This document shows positions 15,240 through 24,788 of a stretch of DNA of 64,000 nt, piece after piece. The notes under the pieces were generated by a model. That model was given only the letters and a program-made list of their open reading frames with translations, was not told the DNA's origin and made no database searches. A program made the translations under genes and the position numbers. The DNA is from an uncultured Lachnoclostridium sp. (GTDB lineage Bacteria; Bacillota; Clostridia; Lachnospirales; Lachnospiraceae). The stretch is taken from positions 62,001 to 126,000 of the forward strand of contig CAOJBY010000003.1 of the NCBI GenBank assembly GCA_948330435.1, written 5' to 3'. Position 1 is the first letter of the stretch; the number at the start of each line of letters is the position of its first letter.

Positions 15240-16892
15240 ATGAAAACCATAGATGTAGAAACACTGACAAAGATGTTTTTGGCCGGAGCCAAGAACCTGG
15301 AGGCTAAAAAAGAATGGATTAATGAGTTGAATGTGTTTCCCGTTCCGGACGGAGATACGGGAACAAATATGACGTTAACCATTATGGCGGCTGCCTCTGA
15401 GGTAAATAATCTGCCGGTGCGTACCATGGAAACGGTGGCTAAGGCTATCTCTTCCGGATCCTTAAGGGGTGCCAGAGGTAACTCCGGCGTTATCCTTTCC
15501 CAGCTTCTTCGGGGATTTACAAAGGGGATACGGGGATATGAGACGCTGGATGTGATGACGTTTGCCAATGCTTTTCAGAAAGCAGTGGAGACCGCCTATA
15601 AAGCGGTTATGAAACCTAAGGAGGGAACGATCCTCACAGTAGCCAGAGGTGCTGCGGACAAAGCATCGGAACTGGCATTGGTGGAAGATGATTTGGATAT
15701 ATTTTTCCTGGGAATTATTGAAGAAGCGGAGACAGTCCTTCAAAAAACTCCGGAACTTCTTCCTGTGCTGAAAGAAGCCGGTGTAGTAGATTCCGGCGGA
15801 CAGGGACTGGTAGAGGTCTTAAAAGGTGCTTATGATGCCTTTTTAGGAAAGGAGATTGATTATACCTTTGAGGCACCCAAGTCGGCGACACCTGTGAAGA
15901 TTAGTGCTGAGACTGAGGCAGAGATTAAGTTTGGCTATTGTACAGAATTCATTATTATGCTGAATAAGGAATTCCCCACAGAAACAGAGCATGAGTTTAA
16001 ACAGTTCCTGGAATCCATCGGTGATTCCATTGTGTGCGTGGCGGATGACGATATCGTCAAGATTCACGTACATACCAATCATCCCGGGCAGGCTATTGAA
16101 AGGGCACTGACCTATGGCTCTCTGTCCCGGCTGAAGATTGATAATATGCGTGAAGAACACGAAGAAAAACTGATTAAAGATGCTTCCCGAATTGCGGCTC
16201 AGCAGGCGGCAGAAAAAGCGGCAGAACCAAGAAAAGAGATGGGTTTCATTTCTGTATCTATCGGAGAGGGAATTGGAGAGATTTTTAAAGGACTTGGCGT
16301 AGACTATCTGATTGAGGGCGGACAGACCATGAATCCCAGTACTGAGGATATGCTGAATGCCATTGAACAGGTCAATGCGGATCATATTTTTATCCTGCCT
16401 AATAATAAGAACATTATACTGGCGGCCAATCAGGCTCAGGCATTGTGCAAGGACAAGGATATTATTGTAGTGCCTACCAAGACGGTGCCCCAGGGAATTA
16501 CAGCTATGATCAATTATATTCCTGATATGTCCCCGAAAGAGAACGAGGAGCGTATGACGGAGGAAATTCATAATGTAAAGACCGGTCAGGTGACTTATGC
16601 AGTCCGGGATACCCATTTGGACGATAAGGCGATCAAAGAAGGAGACATTATGGGAATCGGAGATCACTCCATTCTGTCTGTGGGAAGAGATATTTCCGAT
16701 GTAACCTTTTCTATGTTCCGGGAACTGGTAGATGAGGATTCCGAACTTATCAGCATCTATTATGGTGAGGGAGTCAGTGAAGAAGAAGCCGAGACACTGG
16801 GCGGAAAGCTTGGGGACACCTATCCGGATTGTGATATTGAGGTACATTTCGGTGGTCAGCCTATCTATTATTATGTTGTATCAGTGGAGTAG
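15240..16892 (+). CDS. fakA: DAK2 domain fatty acid kinase, ATP-binding subunit (550 aa)
   Basis: FakA (YloV) phosphorylates fatty acids bound to a FakB partner, feeding acyl-phosphate into phospholipid synthesis. The N-terminal DhaL/DAK2 nucleotide domain carries NVFPVPDGDTGTNMTLTI (Mg/ATP aspartates, about residues 33-50) and SSGSLRGARGNSGVILSQLLRG. The middle domain has GGQGLVEV and EIKFGYCTEFII. The C-terminal DegV-like part includes YLIEGGQTMNPSTEDML and IFILPNNKNI. Length matches the family (about 550). The ATG at 15240 follows GGAGGAG. No fakB is present in the window. Confidence 0.94.
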   Translation: MKTIDVETLTKMFLAGAKNLEAKKEWINELNVFPVPDGDTGTNMTLTIMAAASEVNNLPVRTMETVAKAISSGSLRGARGNSGVILSQLLRGFTKGIRGYETLDVMTFANAFQKAVETAYKAVMKPKEGTILTVARGAADKASELALVEDDLDIFFLGIIEEAETVLQKTPELLPVLKEAGVVDSGGQGLVEVLKGAYDAFLGKEIDYTFEAPKSATPVKISAETEAEIKFGYCTEFIIMLNKEFPTETEHEFKQFLESIGDSIVCVADDDIVKIHVHTNHPGQAIERALTYGSLSRLKIDNMREEHEEKLIKDASRIAAQQAAEKAAEPRKEMGFISVSIGEGIGEIFKGLGVDYLIEGGQTMNPSTEDMLNAIEQVNADHIFILPNNKNIILAANQAQALCKDKDIIVVPTKTVPQGITAMINYIPDMSPKENEERMTEEIHNVKTGQVTYAVRDTHLDDKAIKEGDIMGIGDHSILSVGRDISDVTFSMFRELVDEDSELISIYYGEGVSEEEAETLGGKLGDTYPDCDIEVHFGGQPIYYYVVSVE

Positions 16893-16906
16893 AGGTTACT
16901 TAAACC

Positions 16907-18964
16907 ATGAATATGGATTCACCAATTACAAGTATAAAAGGAATTGGAGAAAAGACGGCTACGCTCTTTCACCGTGTCGGTGTTGACACGGTGGGGGAGC
17001 TCTTGTCATATTATCCCAGGAATTATGATGTATATGAGGAACCGGTTACTTTTGCGAACTTAAAGACAGAAAAGGTTCAGGCAGTTATTGGTTTTGTAAA
17101 AAAGGTCCCCACGGTATCAAAGACCAGACGTTATGCGGTGACAACAACAACTCTGGAGGAATTTGGAGAATATCTACATATTACCTGGTTCAACATGCCC
17201 TTTCTAAAAAACAGACTTATTCCCGGGGATACCTATATTTTTCGGGGAAGAGTGGGAAAGAAAAAGGGGCGTCTTGTAATGGAACAGCCGGAATACTTTA
17301 CTCCTGATGCATACAGGGAAAAGCTGGATACCATGCAGCCTGTCTATGGACTGACGGCCGGACTTTCCAATAAAACCATATCAAAGGCTATAAAGCAGGT
17401 GTTGGATCATATGGATCTTACCACAGAATACTTGCCGGATCAGATTCGTCTGGATCAGGAACTGGCAGAATATAATTTTGCCTTGCATACCATCCATTTT
17501 CCGGTAAAATGGGAGGATCTGCTGCTGGCCAGAAGACGTCTGGTATTTGATGAATTTTTCCTGTTTATTCTGTCGCTGCACCAGATGAAAGATGCGGCAG
17601 AGATTCGGAAAAACAAATGTCCTTTCAGACGGGTAAAGGAAACGGAACAATTGTTGAAATCTCTGCCTTATGAGCTTACAGGAGCACAGAAGAAGGTATG
17701 GATGGAACTTAAGAGGGATTTATCCGGAGAGAGGGTAATGAACCGTTTGATTCAGGGAGACGTGGGATCCGGAAAGACCGTTGTGGCATTACTGGCCCTG
17801 GTCTGTGCTGTGTTCAATGGATATCAGGGATCTTTGATGGCACCCACAGAGGTTCTGGCAAGACAGCATGGTGCTTCTATTCAGGAGATGCTTTCAAATG
17901 CAGGGATTTCTGTAAATGTAGTGGTTTTAACCGGCTCTATGTCGGCGAAAGAAAAAGGGCTTGCATATGAACAGATCGAAAGTGGTCAGGCAGGAATTGT
18001 GGTGGGTACTCATGCATTGATTCAAAATAAGGTACGGTTCCACCGGTTAGGTCTCGTGGTGACGGACGAACAGCACCGTTTTGGTGTACGGCAAAGGGAA
18101 CTCTTAGCAGACAAAGGTTTTTCCCCTCATGTGCTGGTTATGAGTGCCACTCCGATTCCCAGAACCTTGGCGATTATTCTTTATGGTGATCTGGATATTT
18201 CTGTTTTGGATGAACTTCCGGCAAACCGCCTGCCCATTAAAAATTGTGTGGTGGATGAGAGTTATAGACCCACTGCCTATCGCTTTATGGAAAGGGAGAT
18301 TGGGGCCGGACGGCAAGTCTATGTGATCTGTGCTATGGTAGAGGATAACCCGGAGTTGGAACTGGAAAATGTGGTGGACTATACAGAGAAGCTGAAAAGA
18401 GCCATGAATCCGGCTATTACCATAGAATATCTTCATGGGAAAATGAAAGCCCGGGAAAAAAATGAGATTATGGAGCGATTTGCATCCGGTGAAATTCAGG
18501 TTCTGGTGTCCACAACGGTGGTGGAGGTGGGAGTCAATGTTCCCAATGCTACAGTCATGATGGTGGAAAATGCGGAGCGTTTCGGCCTGGCACAGCTTCA
18601 CCAGTTGCGGGGACGGGTAGGAAGAGGAAAGTATCAGTCTTACTGTATTTTTGTAAATGGAAATGACAGCCCGGATACAAAAAAACGGTTAGAAATTTTG
18701 AATAAATCCAATGATGGCTTTTATATTGCAAGTGAGGATCTAAAGCTTCGGGGCCCCGGCGATCTTTTCGGAATTCGACAAAGTGGGCTGCTCGAATTTA
18801 AAATCGGGGATGTGTTTACAGATGCCGGTATTCTTAAGGCCGCAAGTGAGGAGGCAGCAAAGCTGTTAAAAAGAGATTCGAATCTTTTGAAAGAAGAAAA
18901 CCGGGAATTGCAAAAGCGGCTTGCCGCTTATCGTATGGCGGAATCGGGGAATCTGAGTCTGTAG
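16907..18964 (+). CDS. recG: ATP-dependent DNA helicase RecG (685 aa)
   Basis: Branch-migrating helicase that rescues stalled forks and processes Holliday junctions. Order: N-terminal wedge/OB domain, then superfamily 2 motifs: GDVGSGKT (Walker A, about residue 285), TEVLARQH, GTHALIQ, DEQHRFG (motif II), SATPIPRT (motif III), then VSTTVVEVGVNVPNATVMM and RFGLAQLHQLRGRVGRG (motifs V and VI). The C-terminus has GPGDLFGIRQSG. Full length, start at 16907 fourteen bases after fakA. Confidence 0.97.
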   Translation: MNMDSPITSIKGIGEKTATLFHRVGVDTVGELLSYYPRNYDVYEEPVTFANLKTEKVQAVIGFVKKVPTVSKTRRYAVTTTTLEEFGEYLHITWFNMPFLKNRLIPGDTYIFRGRVGKKKGRLVMEQPEYFTPDAYREKLDTMQPVYGLTAGLSNKTISKAIKQVLDHMDLTTEYLPDQIRLDQELAEYNFALHTIHFPVKWEDLLLARRRLVFDEFFLFILSLHQMKDAAEIRKNKCPFRRVKETEQLLKSLPYELTGAQKKVWMELKRDLSGERVMNRLIQGDVGSGKTVVALLALVCAVFNGYQGSLMAPTEVLARQHGASIQEMLSNAGISVNVVVLTGSMSAKEKGLAYEQIESGQAGIVVGTHALIQNKVRFHRLGLVVTDEQHRFGVRQRELLADKGFSPHVLVMSATPIPRTLAIILYGDLDISVLDELPANRLPIKNCVVDESYRPTAYRFMEREIGAGRQVYVICAMVEDNPELELENVVDYTEKLKRAMNPAITIEYLHGKMKAREKNEIMERFASGEIQVLVSTTVVEVGVNVPNATVMMVENAERFGLAQLHQLRGRVGRGKYQSYCIFVNGNDSPDTKKRLEILNKSNDGFYIASEDLKLRGPGDLFGIRQSGLLEFKIGDVFTDAGILKAASEEAAKLLKRDSNLLKEENRELQKRLAAYRMAESGNLSL

Positions 18965-18986
18965 GGACATTTCCCATGCCTTTACA

Positions 18987-19014
18987 TTGACATTTAACAG
19001 TTTTATGGTAAACT
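18987..19014 (+). promoter_or_regulatory. SigA-type promoter of the surface-protein gene
   Basis: Perfect TTGACA, a 16-base spacer and TAAACT. The leader is about 30 bases. Confidence 0.7.
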
Positions 19015-19046
19015 GATACGGAGATTTTGAAACAGGAGTAAATGGA

Positions 19047-21977
19047 ATGGAGAACAGGATGAAAAATACGGGGAGAAAGGGAAGAACCATTTCCGGCATC
19101 ATACTCACAGCGGCATTGCTGGTTGTTTTATGGGGGATACCTTCTTATGCGGAACCGGATTCTGCAAAACTGGATTTGGCTAAGGGAGATATTGTAATTA
19201 CGAATTCCGGTTATACCCAGGGAGGAGGAGAACTCGTATCCCATGATGGAAGTTATACCATTACAAGTTCCGGTTCTAAGCCTGTGGACCATACCATTAT
19301 CATAGAGAGTGATCTGGTTGAAGTAACCTTGCAGAATGTAATGGTTGCATCCAAAAAAAGTCCGGTTTCCTTAATGGGGGATTCGGATCATGCCATGGCA
19401 CGACTGCGTCTTGACGGCACCAATGTACTTCAAAGCATAGAGGGTGATCATGCAGGGATTGCAGTGCCCCAGGGAGCTTATCTGGTTATTGAGGAAAGCA
19501 ATGGTTCTCTGTCCGTAACCGGCTCGGGAACGGGGGCGGGAATTGGTGGTACCGGAAATGAGGATGCACCGGAGGGAAGCAGTCCGGAAAATTGCGGGAA
19601 CATTACCATTCACGGCGGAATTGTTACCGTGACGGGAGGTGTTAAGGGAGGCTCTGGAATTGGAGGGGCAGCCGGCGGTGCCGGTGGAACCATAGAGATT
19701 ACCGATGGCTACATAACTGTGTCCGCCAGCACGAACGCAACCGGAATTGGAAGCAGCCCTCTTTGGAAGAATGAGGAGATGGCGGGAACCATAAAGATTG
19801 CGGATGGAGTTGTAAAGATAAATGGAAATCTGGGCACCGGAGGGGATGTATTAACAGGAGAAGAACAAGGACTTCCCTGGGTGGAGACTGAACGGGTAGA
19901 CGGCAGAGTCAGCAACTTTTCCGGTATTTTGTTTCAGGAATCAGAAGGACACATTTATGGCAACCAGACTTATGTAATAGAAGAAGACCGTACTATTTTG
20001 TCCGGCAATACCCTGAGATTGAATTCTAAGGATATTTTGGAGATACGTGATGGAGCCAGTCTGACTCTGAATGGAGTAATGGAGAATGAGGGCTCTCTTC
20101 GGCTGGCGGCTGAGGATTGTTTGAAACTTGGCAAGGAAGGAAAGCTTAGCGGAAGAGGAAAGTTCTCGGTTCCGGGGATTACGGCGGACATGATCTCTGT
20201 TCCCGTAAATCTGGTGTATGAGACCGAGAATGAGGCTGAGAATGAGACTGGGGAAGAAGGAGGAGTAACAGAAGAGATAACAGATATTACGGAAAGTGTT
20301 TTGGAGCAGATTACATTAAGCCGGAATAAACGGGGAACAAAAGAACTTTTTGGTGTGGAATTTACAGTGATCCCGGATTTTACCGGCTGGGAGACAAAGG
20401 AGATTGACTGGCCGATTATGGAGCCGGGAGCCTACACGGTTACCTATAGCAAGGAGGGAGAAAAGTCCTTAAGTAAGAGATTTATGGTATATTCTCCCGG
20501 AGATGCTGTTCGTGAGGGATTGTCCTCCATCCATGTGTTTCAGAAACCATCCAAAATGAAATATGGTTATGGAGAATCCTTTGACGGGACGGATCTCATT
20601 GTGGTAGGAACCTATGAGGATGGAAGCGTCCGCAATGTAACCGCATTGGTACATGTGGAATGGGAAGACTTTGACCTTGGAGAACACAATGTAGAGGTTA
20701 CCTGCACCAGAGATGGGGACAGGCAGCCGATTAAGTGTTTTTTGGAAGGGATCAGGATTGTACCTAAAGAGATTGACGTGTCCGGCATGAGTTGGAATAT
20801 TCAGGACTTTACCTATGATGGTATGGAAAAGACTGTGACGTTGGGAGGTATCCTGCCAGAGGGAGTGATTGCGGACCGAATGACCTCAGTTGGACAGGAC
20901 GCGGGAACCTACGAGGCGACGGTGAATTTTTCCCTGAGTGGAAGTATGGATAAGGATCACTATACGATTGTAGGGCCAAATCCGCTCCGGGCGGAATGGA
21001 AGATTGAACCCAAAGAACTTACCTGGGATACCAGTGGCCTGTCCGCATTGGGCCGAGCAGGGGAAAGTCTGGAGAAAAATATATCCCTTTATGGAAACTT
21101 GCGGGCGGAGGGAGTTTTATCCCAGGATATAGAGGAGAGTGAGTATGAATGGCCTGCCAGCCGTCTGGAGGGTTTTTATGAGGGCATAGAGACGGGGGAG
21201 CAGGAAGTTACCCTTTCCTGGAAAGGTGGCTGGGAACCGTCTCCTGGAAAGAATTATTGCCTTCCAAAGGAAATGCCCACAATTGTAGGAACTATGCATG
21301 ACGTAAGAACGCTGCCTGAGCCAGAAGAACTTGCAGGGGATGGAAAGACTTATCATCAGGAAATGGAGATAGGGATTTCTCATGTGCCGGACACGCTGGC
21401 GGAGGATCCCAAGCTTAGCCAGCCAAAAGGAATTGAGACCCGGATGCGTACAGCGATTACTGAGAAAGATTCCAACATTTTAATTACAAATACAAATGTA
21501 TATGATGTAAGCCTGTTGGTACAGCAAGGAGATAGTAATTGGGAGAAAGCCGGGCAGGAGGTATATCCGGAATCAGGAATTACCATTACCCTGCCTTATC
21601 CAAGCAATACCAGTAAGGGCGGTCCTTATGAGTTTACAGTGGCCCATATGTATACGGAGAAAAAGGGCTCTCACAAGCCTGGGGATATTGAGTATCTTGC
21701 GGTTACTCAGACGGCAGACGGAATACAGTTTCAGGTAACCAGCTTATCTCCCATTTCCGTAGGATGGAGAACAGCCGGAGATGGGGCGATAGGAGAAGCA
21801 TCCGGTTCCTCCGGGCTGCTTACAGGGAATATAGCCTTTGCGGTGATTTGTGCATTGATGGCAATCATTACCATAGTTGCTTTGGTTGTCATTGTGCGGC
21901 TTGGGATTCTGCCCAGGTTGAAAAAGAAAGAAAAAAAGAAAGAGATTCCTCATAAGCATATAGATTTCAGAGCCTGA
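19047..21977 (+). CDS. Large secreted, membrane-anchored protein with beta-helix and Ig-like domains (976 aa)
   Basis: A signal peptide spans residues about 15-36 (ISGIILTAALLVVLWGIPSYA). The N-terminal third has Gly-rich, repeated strand turns (GIGGTGN, NITIHGGIVTVTGG, GGTIEITDGYITVS), as in carbohydrate-binding parallel beta-helix proteins of the Cthe_2159 type. Residues about 485-570 look like a bacterial Ig-like domain (YGYGESFDGTDLIVVGTYEDGS), then an MBG-like domain (FTYDGMEKTVTL ... AGTYEATVNFSLSG). The end has a membrane helix (IAFAVICALMAIITIVALVVIV) and a Lys-rich cytosolic tail; no LPXTG sorting signal. The start ATG at 19047 follows CAGGAG. Probably a surface adhesin or carbohydrate-binding protein; no enzyme motif is seen. 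Confidence 0.8.
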   Translation: MENRMKNTGRKGRTISGIILTAALLVVLWGIPSYAEPDSAKLDLAKGDIVITNSGYTQGGGELVSHDGSYTITSSGSKPVDHTIIIESDLVEVTLQNVMVASKKSPVSLMGDSDHAMARLRLDGTNVLQSIEGDHAGIAVPQGAYLVIEESNGSLSVTGSGTGAGIGGTGNEDAPEGSSPENCGNITIHGGIVTVTGGVKGGSGIGGAAGGAGGTIEITDGYITVSASTNATGIGSSPLWKNEEMAGTIKIADGVVKINGNLGTGGDVLTGEEQGLPWVETERVDGRVSNFSGILFQESEGHIYGNQTYVIEEDRTILSGNTLRLNSKDILEIRDGASLTLNGVMENEGSLRLAAEDCLKLGKEGKLSGRGKFSVPGITADMISVPVNLVYETENEAENETGEEGGVTEEITDITESVLEQITLSRNKRGTKELFGVEFTVIPDFTGWETKEIDWPIMEPGAYTVTYSKEGEKSLSKRFMVYSPGDAVREGLSSIHVFQKPSKMKYGYGESFDGTDLIVVGTYEDGSVRNVTALVHVEWEDFDLGEHNVEVTCTRDGDRQPIKCFLEGIRIVPKEIDVSGMSWNIQDFTYDGMEKTVTLGGILPEGVIADRMTSVGQDAGTYEATVNFSLSGSMDKDHYTIVGPNPLRAEWKIEPKELTWDTSGLSALGRAGESLEKNISLYGNLRAEGVLSQDIEESEYEWPASRLEGFYEGIETGEQEVTLSWKGGWEPSPGKNYCLPKEMPTIVGTMHDVRTLPEPEELAGDGKTYHQEMEIGISHVPDTLAEDPKLSQPKGIETRMRTAITEKDSNILITNTNVYDVSLLVQQGDSNWEKAGQEVYPESGITITLPYPSNTSKGGPYEFTVAHMYTEKKGSHKPGDIEYLAVTQTADGIQFQVTSLSPISVGWRTAGDGAIGEASGSSGLLTGNIAFAVICALMAIITIVALVVIVRLGILPRLKKKEKKKEIPHKHIDFRA

Positions 21978-21999
21978 GACATGACATATGTAAAGGGAT

Positions 22000-22052
22000 G
22001 AGAAATGCCGATCTATAACGAGTTTTATTATGGATCGGCATTCTCATTTTTT
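22000..22052 (+). terminator. Rho-independent terminator after the surface protein
   Basis: GAGAAATGCCGATC (22000-22013) pairs with GGATCGGCATTCTC (22032-22045, one bulge), followed by A and TTTTTT. It may also stop transcripts from the convergent spore-protein gene. Confidence 0.85.
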
Positions 22053-22114
22053 AATTTGATTTTTTACAGGAGATCTCGTTCCTATAAGTGTGTCACAAGA
22101 TTTGCAGTGCTGGC

Positions 22115-22321
22115 TTATTTACCGGCCATCTGTCTCTCCTGTGCCTCAATCATTTTCTTAACCATATAGCCGCCTACGGAACCGTTCTGTTTAGAAGTCA
22201 GGTTTCCGTTGTAGCCGTCCGTAAGAGGTACGCCAAGCTCGCTTGCCACTTCATACTTAAACTTGTCCAGTGCGCCCTTAGCCTCAGGTACAGCTGCAGT
22301 GTTAGATGATTTGTTTGCCAT
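22115..22321 (-). CDS. Alpha/beta-type small acid-soluble spore protein (68 aa)
   Basis: DNA-binding protein that coats and protects spore DNA and is degraded by the Gpr protease at germination. It carries the family marks: ALDKFKYEVASELGVPL with the Gpr cleavage region near the Glu, then YNGNLTSKQNGSVGGYMVKKMIEAQE. The length is normal. The start ATG at 22321 follows TAAGGAGGCGTTATT. A forespore-type -10 sequence lies about 105 bases upstream. It is strong evidence that the host forms spores. Confidence 0.96.
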   Translation of the reverse strand: MANKSSNTAAVPEAKGALDKFKYEVASELGVPLTDGYNGNLTSKQNGSVGGYMVKKMIEAQERQMAGK

Positions 22322-22425
22322 AATAACGCCTCCTTACTGCAGATTTCCATAAAACAAAATCTGCGGTTTGTTGTTAATTCGTAGCAATTTGGCCAAAAGC
22401 CGAACTGTTACGTTTGTTACGAGAA

Positions 22426-22432
22426 TAGTATG
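22426..22432 (-). promoter_or_regulatory. Possible forespore (SigG/SigF-type) -10 for the SASP gene
   Basis: CATACTA on the minus strand matches the SigG -10 consensus exactly. The -35 is not clear at the usual distance. The leader holds a small GCAGATTT/AAATCTGC hairpin next to the ribosome site. Confidence 0.45.
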
Positions 22433-22515
22433 TGAGAATTTTTTTTCAATACACTGGCAGTTGCTTGTTATTTTGATAATATTTGACAGAGAAATAATTG
22501 CGGTTCAGACGGCAT

Positions 22516-22566
22516 CTTCTTGCACAGCCTGAGGTTGTGCAAGAAGCATCGGATATTCATCCGATG
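22516..22566. repeat. Two back-to-back perfect hairpins in the SASP-bgl gap
   Basis: Stem 1 pairs 22516-22526 (CTTCTTGCACA) with 22536-22546; stem 2, starting at the next base, pairs 22547-22554 (CATCGGAT) with 22559-22566 around ATTC. Neither strand has a T run after it, so this is not a standard terminator. It lies about 45 bases upstream of the bgl promoter. Confidence 0.6.
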
Positions 22567-22609
22567 TGAAAATAATCATAAAATAGTCTTAAAACAATCT
22601 TAAAAATTA

Positions 22610-22638
22610 TTGAAGCTTTGGAAAAATTGTGGTAAAGT
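22610..22638 (+). promoter_or_regulatory. SigA-type promoter of the beta-glucoside operon
   Basis: TTGAAG, a 17-base spacer and TAAAGT. The transcript would begin about 15 bases before the antiterminator RNA. Confidence 0.6.
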
Positions 22639-22661
22639 AATAATGTTGAAAAAAAATATGA

Positions 22662-22691
22662 TGACGTGTTACTGGTAAAGCAGGCAAGATC
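22662..22691 (+). promoter_or_regulatory. Ribonucleic antiterminator (RAT) for a LicT/BglG-type protein
   Basis: GTGTTACTGGTAAAGCAGGC sits in the core and follows the known RAT pattern (G..TGTTACTG...GCAGGCAA). Its 3' end (22686-22691) overlaps the 5' arm of the terminator at 22686, which makes the two structures mutually exclusive. The cognate protein is probably encoded at 26350. Confidence 0.85.
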
Positions 22692-22750
22692 AGATTGAAG
22701 TAGTGGAGAAACAAAAGATGTTTCTTTATATTTTCGATTTGATCTTTTTT
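22686..22750 (+). terminator. Conditional leader terminator of the bgl operon
   Basis: 14-bp stem, 22686-22699 with 22733-22746 (two G-U), followed by TTTTTT. The overlap with the RAT shows substrate-induced antitermination. Confidence 0.85.
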
Positions 22751-22868
22751 GTTTGTGAAAAGTAAGCTGGACGCAGTCTTTCTTTCAGGCTTGCAGAATC
22801 GGTAGCGGGTATCAAAGGTCCGGACAACAAAAAACATGTGCAAATTAAGCAGGAAGGAGAATCGGGTT

Positions 22869-24788
22869 ATGGATTACAGCAAGATTGCCAGTGATATTCT
22901 GGCAAATGTAGGCGGAAAAGAAAATGTAAAATCAGTTACTCACTGCTTTACCCGGCTGCGTTTTGTTTTAAAGGATGACAACAAGGCGAAAAAGGATGTG
23001 GTAGAGCATTTGGAGGGCGTGATCTCTGTTGTGGTTGCCGGAGGACAGTTCCAGGTAGTCTGTGGTGCAAAGGTAACAAAGATTTATGATGCGGTACTGC
23101 CACTGGTGGGCGATCTGGAGGAGGGATCTTCCGAGGGCGGCAACAAGGGAAGCTTTAACTTTGTTCTTCAGAAAATTTCTGAGATTTTTACTCCCATTGT
23201 TCCGGCTATTGCGGCGGCGGGTCTGATCAAGGGTCTTTTGGCTGCCTGCTCCAGACTTCCCATGTTTGAAGCTTTTACGGCAACCAGTACATACACGATT
23301 ATGAATACGGCCAGCAACATTATTTTCTATTTTATGCCGGTTTTCCTGGCTTATACAGCTGCAAAGGCTTTGAAGTGCAATCAGGTAATTGCTATGGTTC
23401 TGGGGGCGTTCCTCTGTCACCCGGTCATTGATGCCTTGATTCAGGATGTGGAGACTGCGTCTACGATCTTTGGACTGCCGGTTATTAAAAAGGCATTTAC
23501 CATTGGAGAATCAACCAAGGTGTTCAGCTATACGGAGTCTGTTATCCCGATTATTCTGGCAGTGATTGTATTATGCTTTTTGGAACGTTTTCTGAAGAAA
23601 ATTATTCCGGAGATTTTACAGATTATTCTTGTTCCCGGACTTTCTCTGATTATTATGCTTCCGGTTATGCTGGTAGTAGTAGGTCCGGTAGGTATCTATG
23701 TTGGCTATGGCATTCAGTGGCTGTATCAGATGCTTTACTCTTTCAGTCCTTTGCTTGGCGGTATTATCGTGGGCGGTCTGTGGGGCGTATGCGTTATCTT
23801 TGGTGCCCATCGAGCACTGCTGCCCATTGGTCTTAATGACGTGGCGATCTCCGGTACCAATACCCTGATGTGCTTTGCAGGAGCCGCAAACTTCGCACAG
23901 GCAGGAGCTGCCTTGGGCGTAACCCTGAAGACAAAGAGTGCAGAGACCAAGCAGGTGGCAGGAGCGGCTACGGTATCCGCATTCCTGGTAGGTATTACGG
24001 AACCGGCTATTTACGGCTGTAATCTGCGTTTGAAGAAACCCATGGTTTGTGCAGTGATTGCAGGTGCCCTTGGCGGAGCCATCATGGGTATAGGAAATGC
24101 GGTAAATACAGGATTTGCAAATAACGGTATTCTGACAATTATGTCTTATTATGGCGAGGGAACCAGCTTTTCACGTTTCCTGGCATATCTGATCGGTATT
24201 GGGGTAGCTTTTGCGGGAGCAGCCATTCTTACCTATCTGATTGGCTTTGACGAGGTAGTTCCTGAGACTGCGGCGGCAGGCAAAAGCGCTGAGAAAAGCA
24301 GCGGTTTGTCGGTAAAAGTGACCAAGGATAATGCAGATGTTAAAATCAGTGCACCCGTTGAGGGTAAGGCCGTAGCGTTAAAGGAAACGGCGGATGAGGT
24401 ATTTGCTTCTGAAGCCCTGGGAAAGGGAATTGCTATTGTTCCTGCTAAGGGTGAGATATTTGCTCCGGCGGACGGTACCCTTTCCGTTCTCTATCCCACG
24501 CTTCATGCGCTGGGTTTTGTTCTTGACAACGGTGTGGAGCTGTTGATTCATATTGGCATCAATACAGTGGAACTGAACGGAGAGTGTTTCACAAAATATG
24601 TGGAGCAGGGGACGAGGGTTAAGAAAGGCGATCTCCTGGTAAGCTTCGATATTGATGAGATTAAAGAAAAGGGCTACGACCCTACGGTTATGGTTCTGGT
24701 TTCCAATACGGATGATTTTGCAGGAGTAGATGGGATACCGGGAGCAAAAGTTACTTTGGATCAGGATGTTATTTTCATAAAACAGTAA
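22869..24788 (+). CDS. bglP: PTS beta-glucoside transporter EIIBCA (639 aa)
   Basis: Imports and phosphorylates aryl or beta-glucosides using phosphate from HPr. Domain order EIIB-EIIC-EIIA: EIIB at residues 1-80 with the phospho-Cys in SVTHCFTRLRF (Cys26); about ten membrane segments at roughly 100-470, with the GITEPAIYG motif; EIIA at about 500-639 with the phospho-His in LLIHIGINTVEL (near residue 560). The ATG at 22869 follows AAGGAGAATCGGGTT; the longer frame from 22836 lacks a ribosome site. The leader carries the RAT/terminator switch. The EIIA is fused, so only EI and HPr are needed in trans. Confidence 0.94.
   Translation: MDYSKIASDILANVGGKENVKSVTHCFTRLRFVLKDDNKAKKDVVEHLEGVISVVVAGGQFQVVCGAKVTKIYDAVLPLVGDLEEGSSEGGNKGSFNFVLQKISEIFTPIVPAIAAAGLIKGLLAACSRLPMFEAFTATSTYTIMNTASNIIFYFMPVFLAYTAAKALKCNQVIAMVLGAFLCHPVIDALIQDVETASTIFGLPVIKKAFTIGESTKVFSYTESVIPIILAVIVLCFLERFLKKIIPEILQIILVPGLSLIIMLPVMLVVVGPVGIYVGYGIQWLYQMLYSFSPLLGGIIVGGLWGVCVIFGAHRALLPIGLNDVAISGTNTLMCFAGAANFAQAGAALGVTLKTKSAETKQVAGAATVSAFLVGITEPAIYGCNLRLKKPMVCAVIAGALGGAIMGIGNAVNTGFANNGILTIMSYYGEGTSFSRFLAYLIGIGVAFAGAAILTYLIGFDEVVPETAAAGKSAEKSSGLSVKVTKDNADVKISAPVEGKAVALKETADEVFASEALGKGIAIVPAKGEIFAPADGTLSVLYPTLHALGFVLDNGVELLIHIGINTVELNGECFTKYVEQGTRVKKGDLLVSFDIDEIKEKGYDPTVMVLVSNTDDFAGVDGIPGAKVTLDQDVIFIKQ

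Noticed and set aside
15843..16847. 334-codon minus-strand frame over fakA
   Set aside because: Antisense shadow of a conserved gene with low-quality composition.
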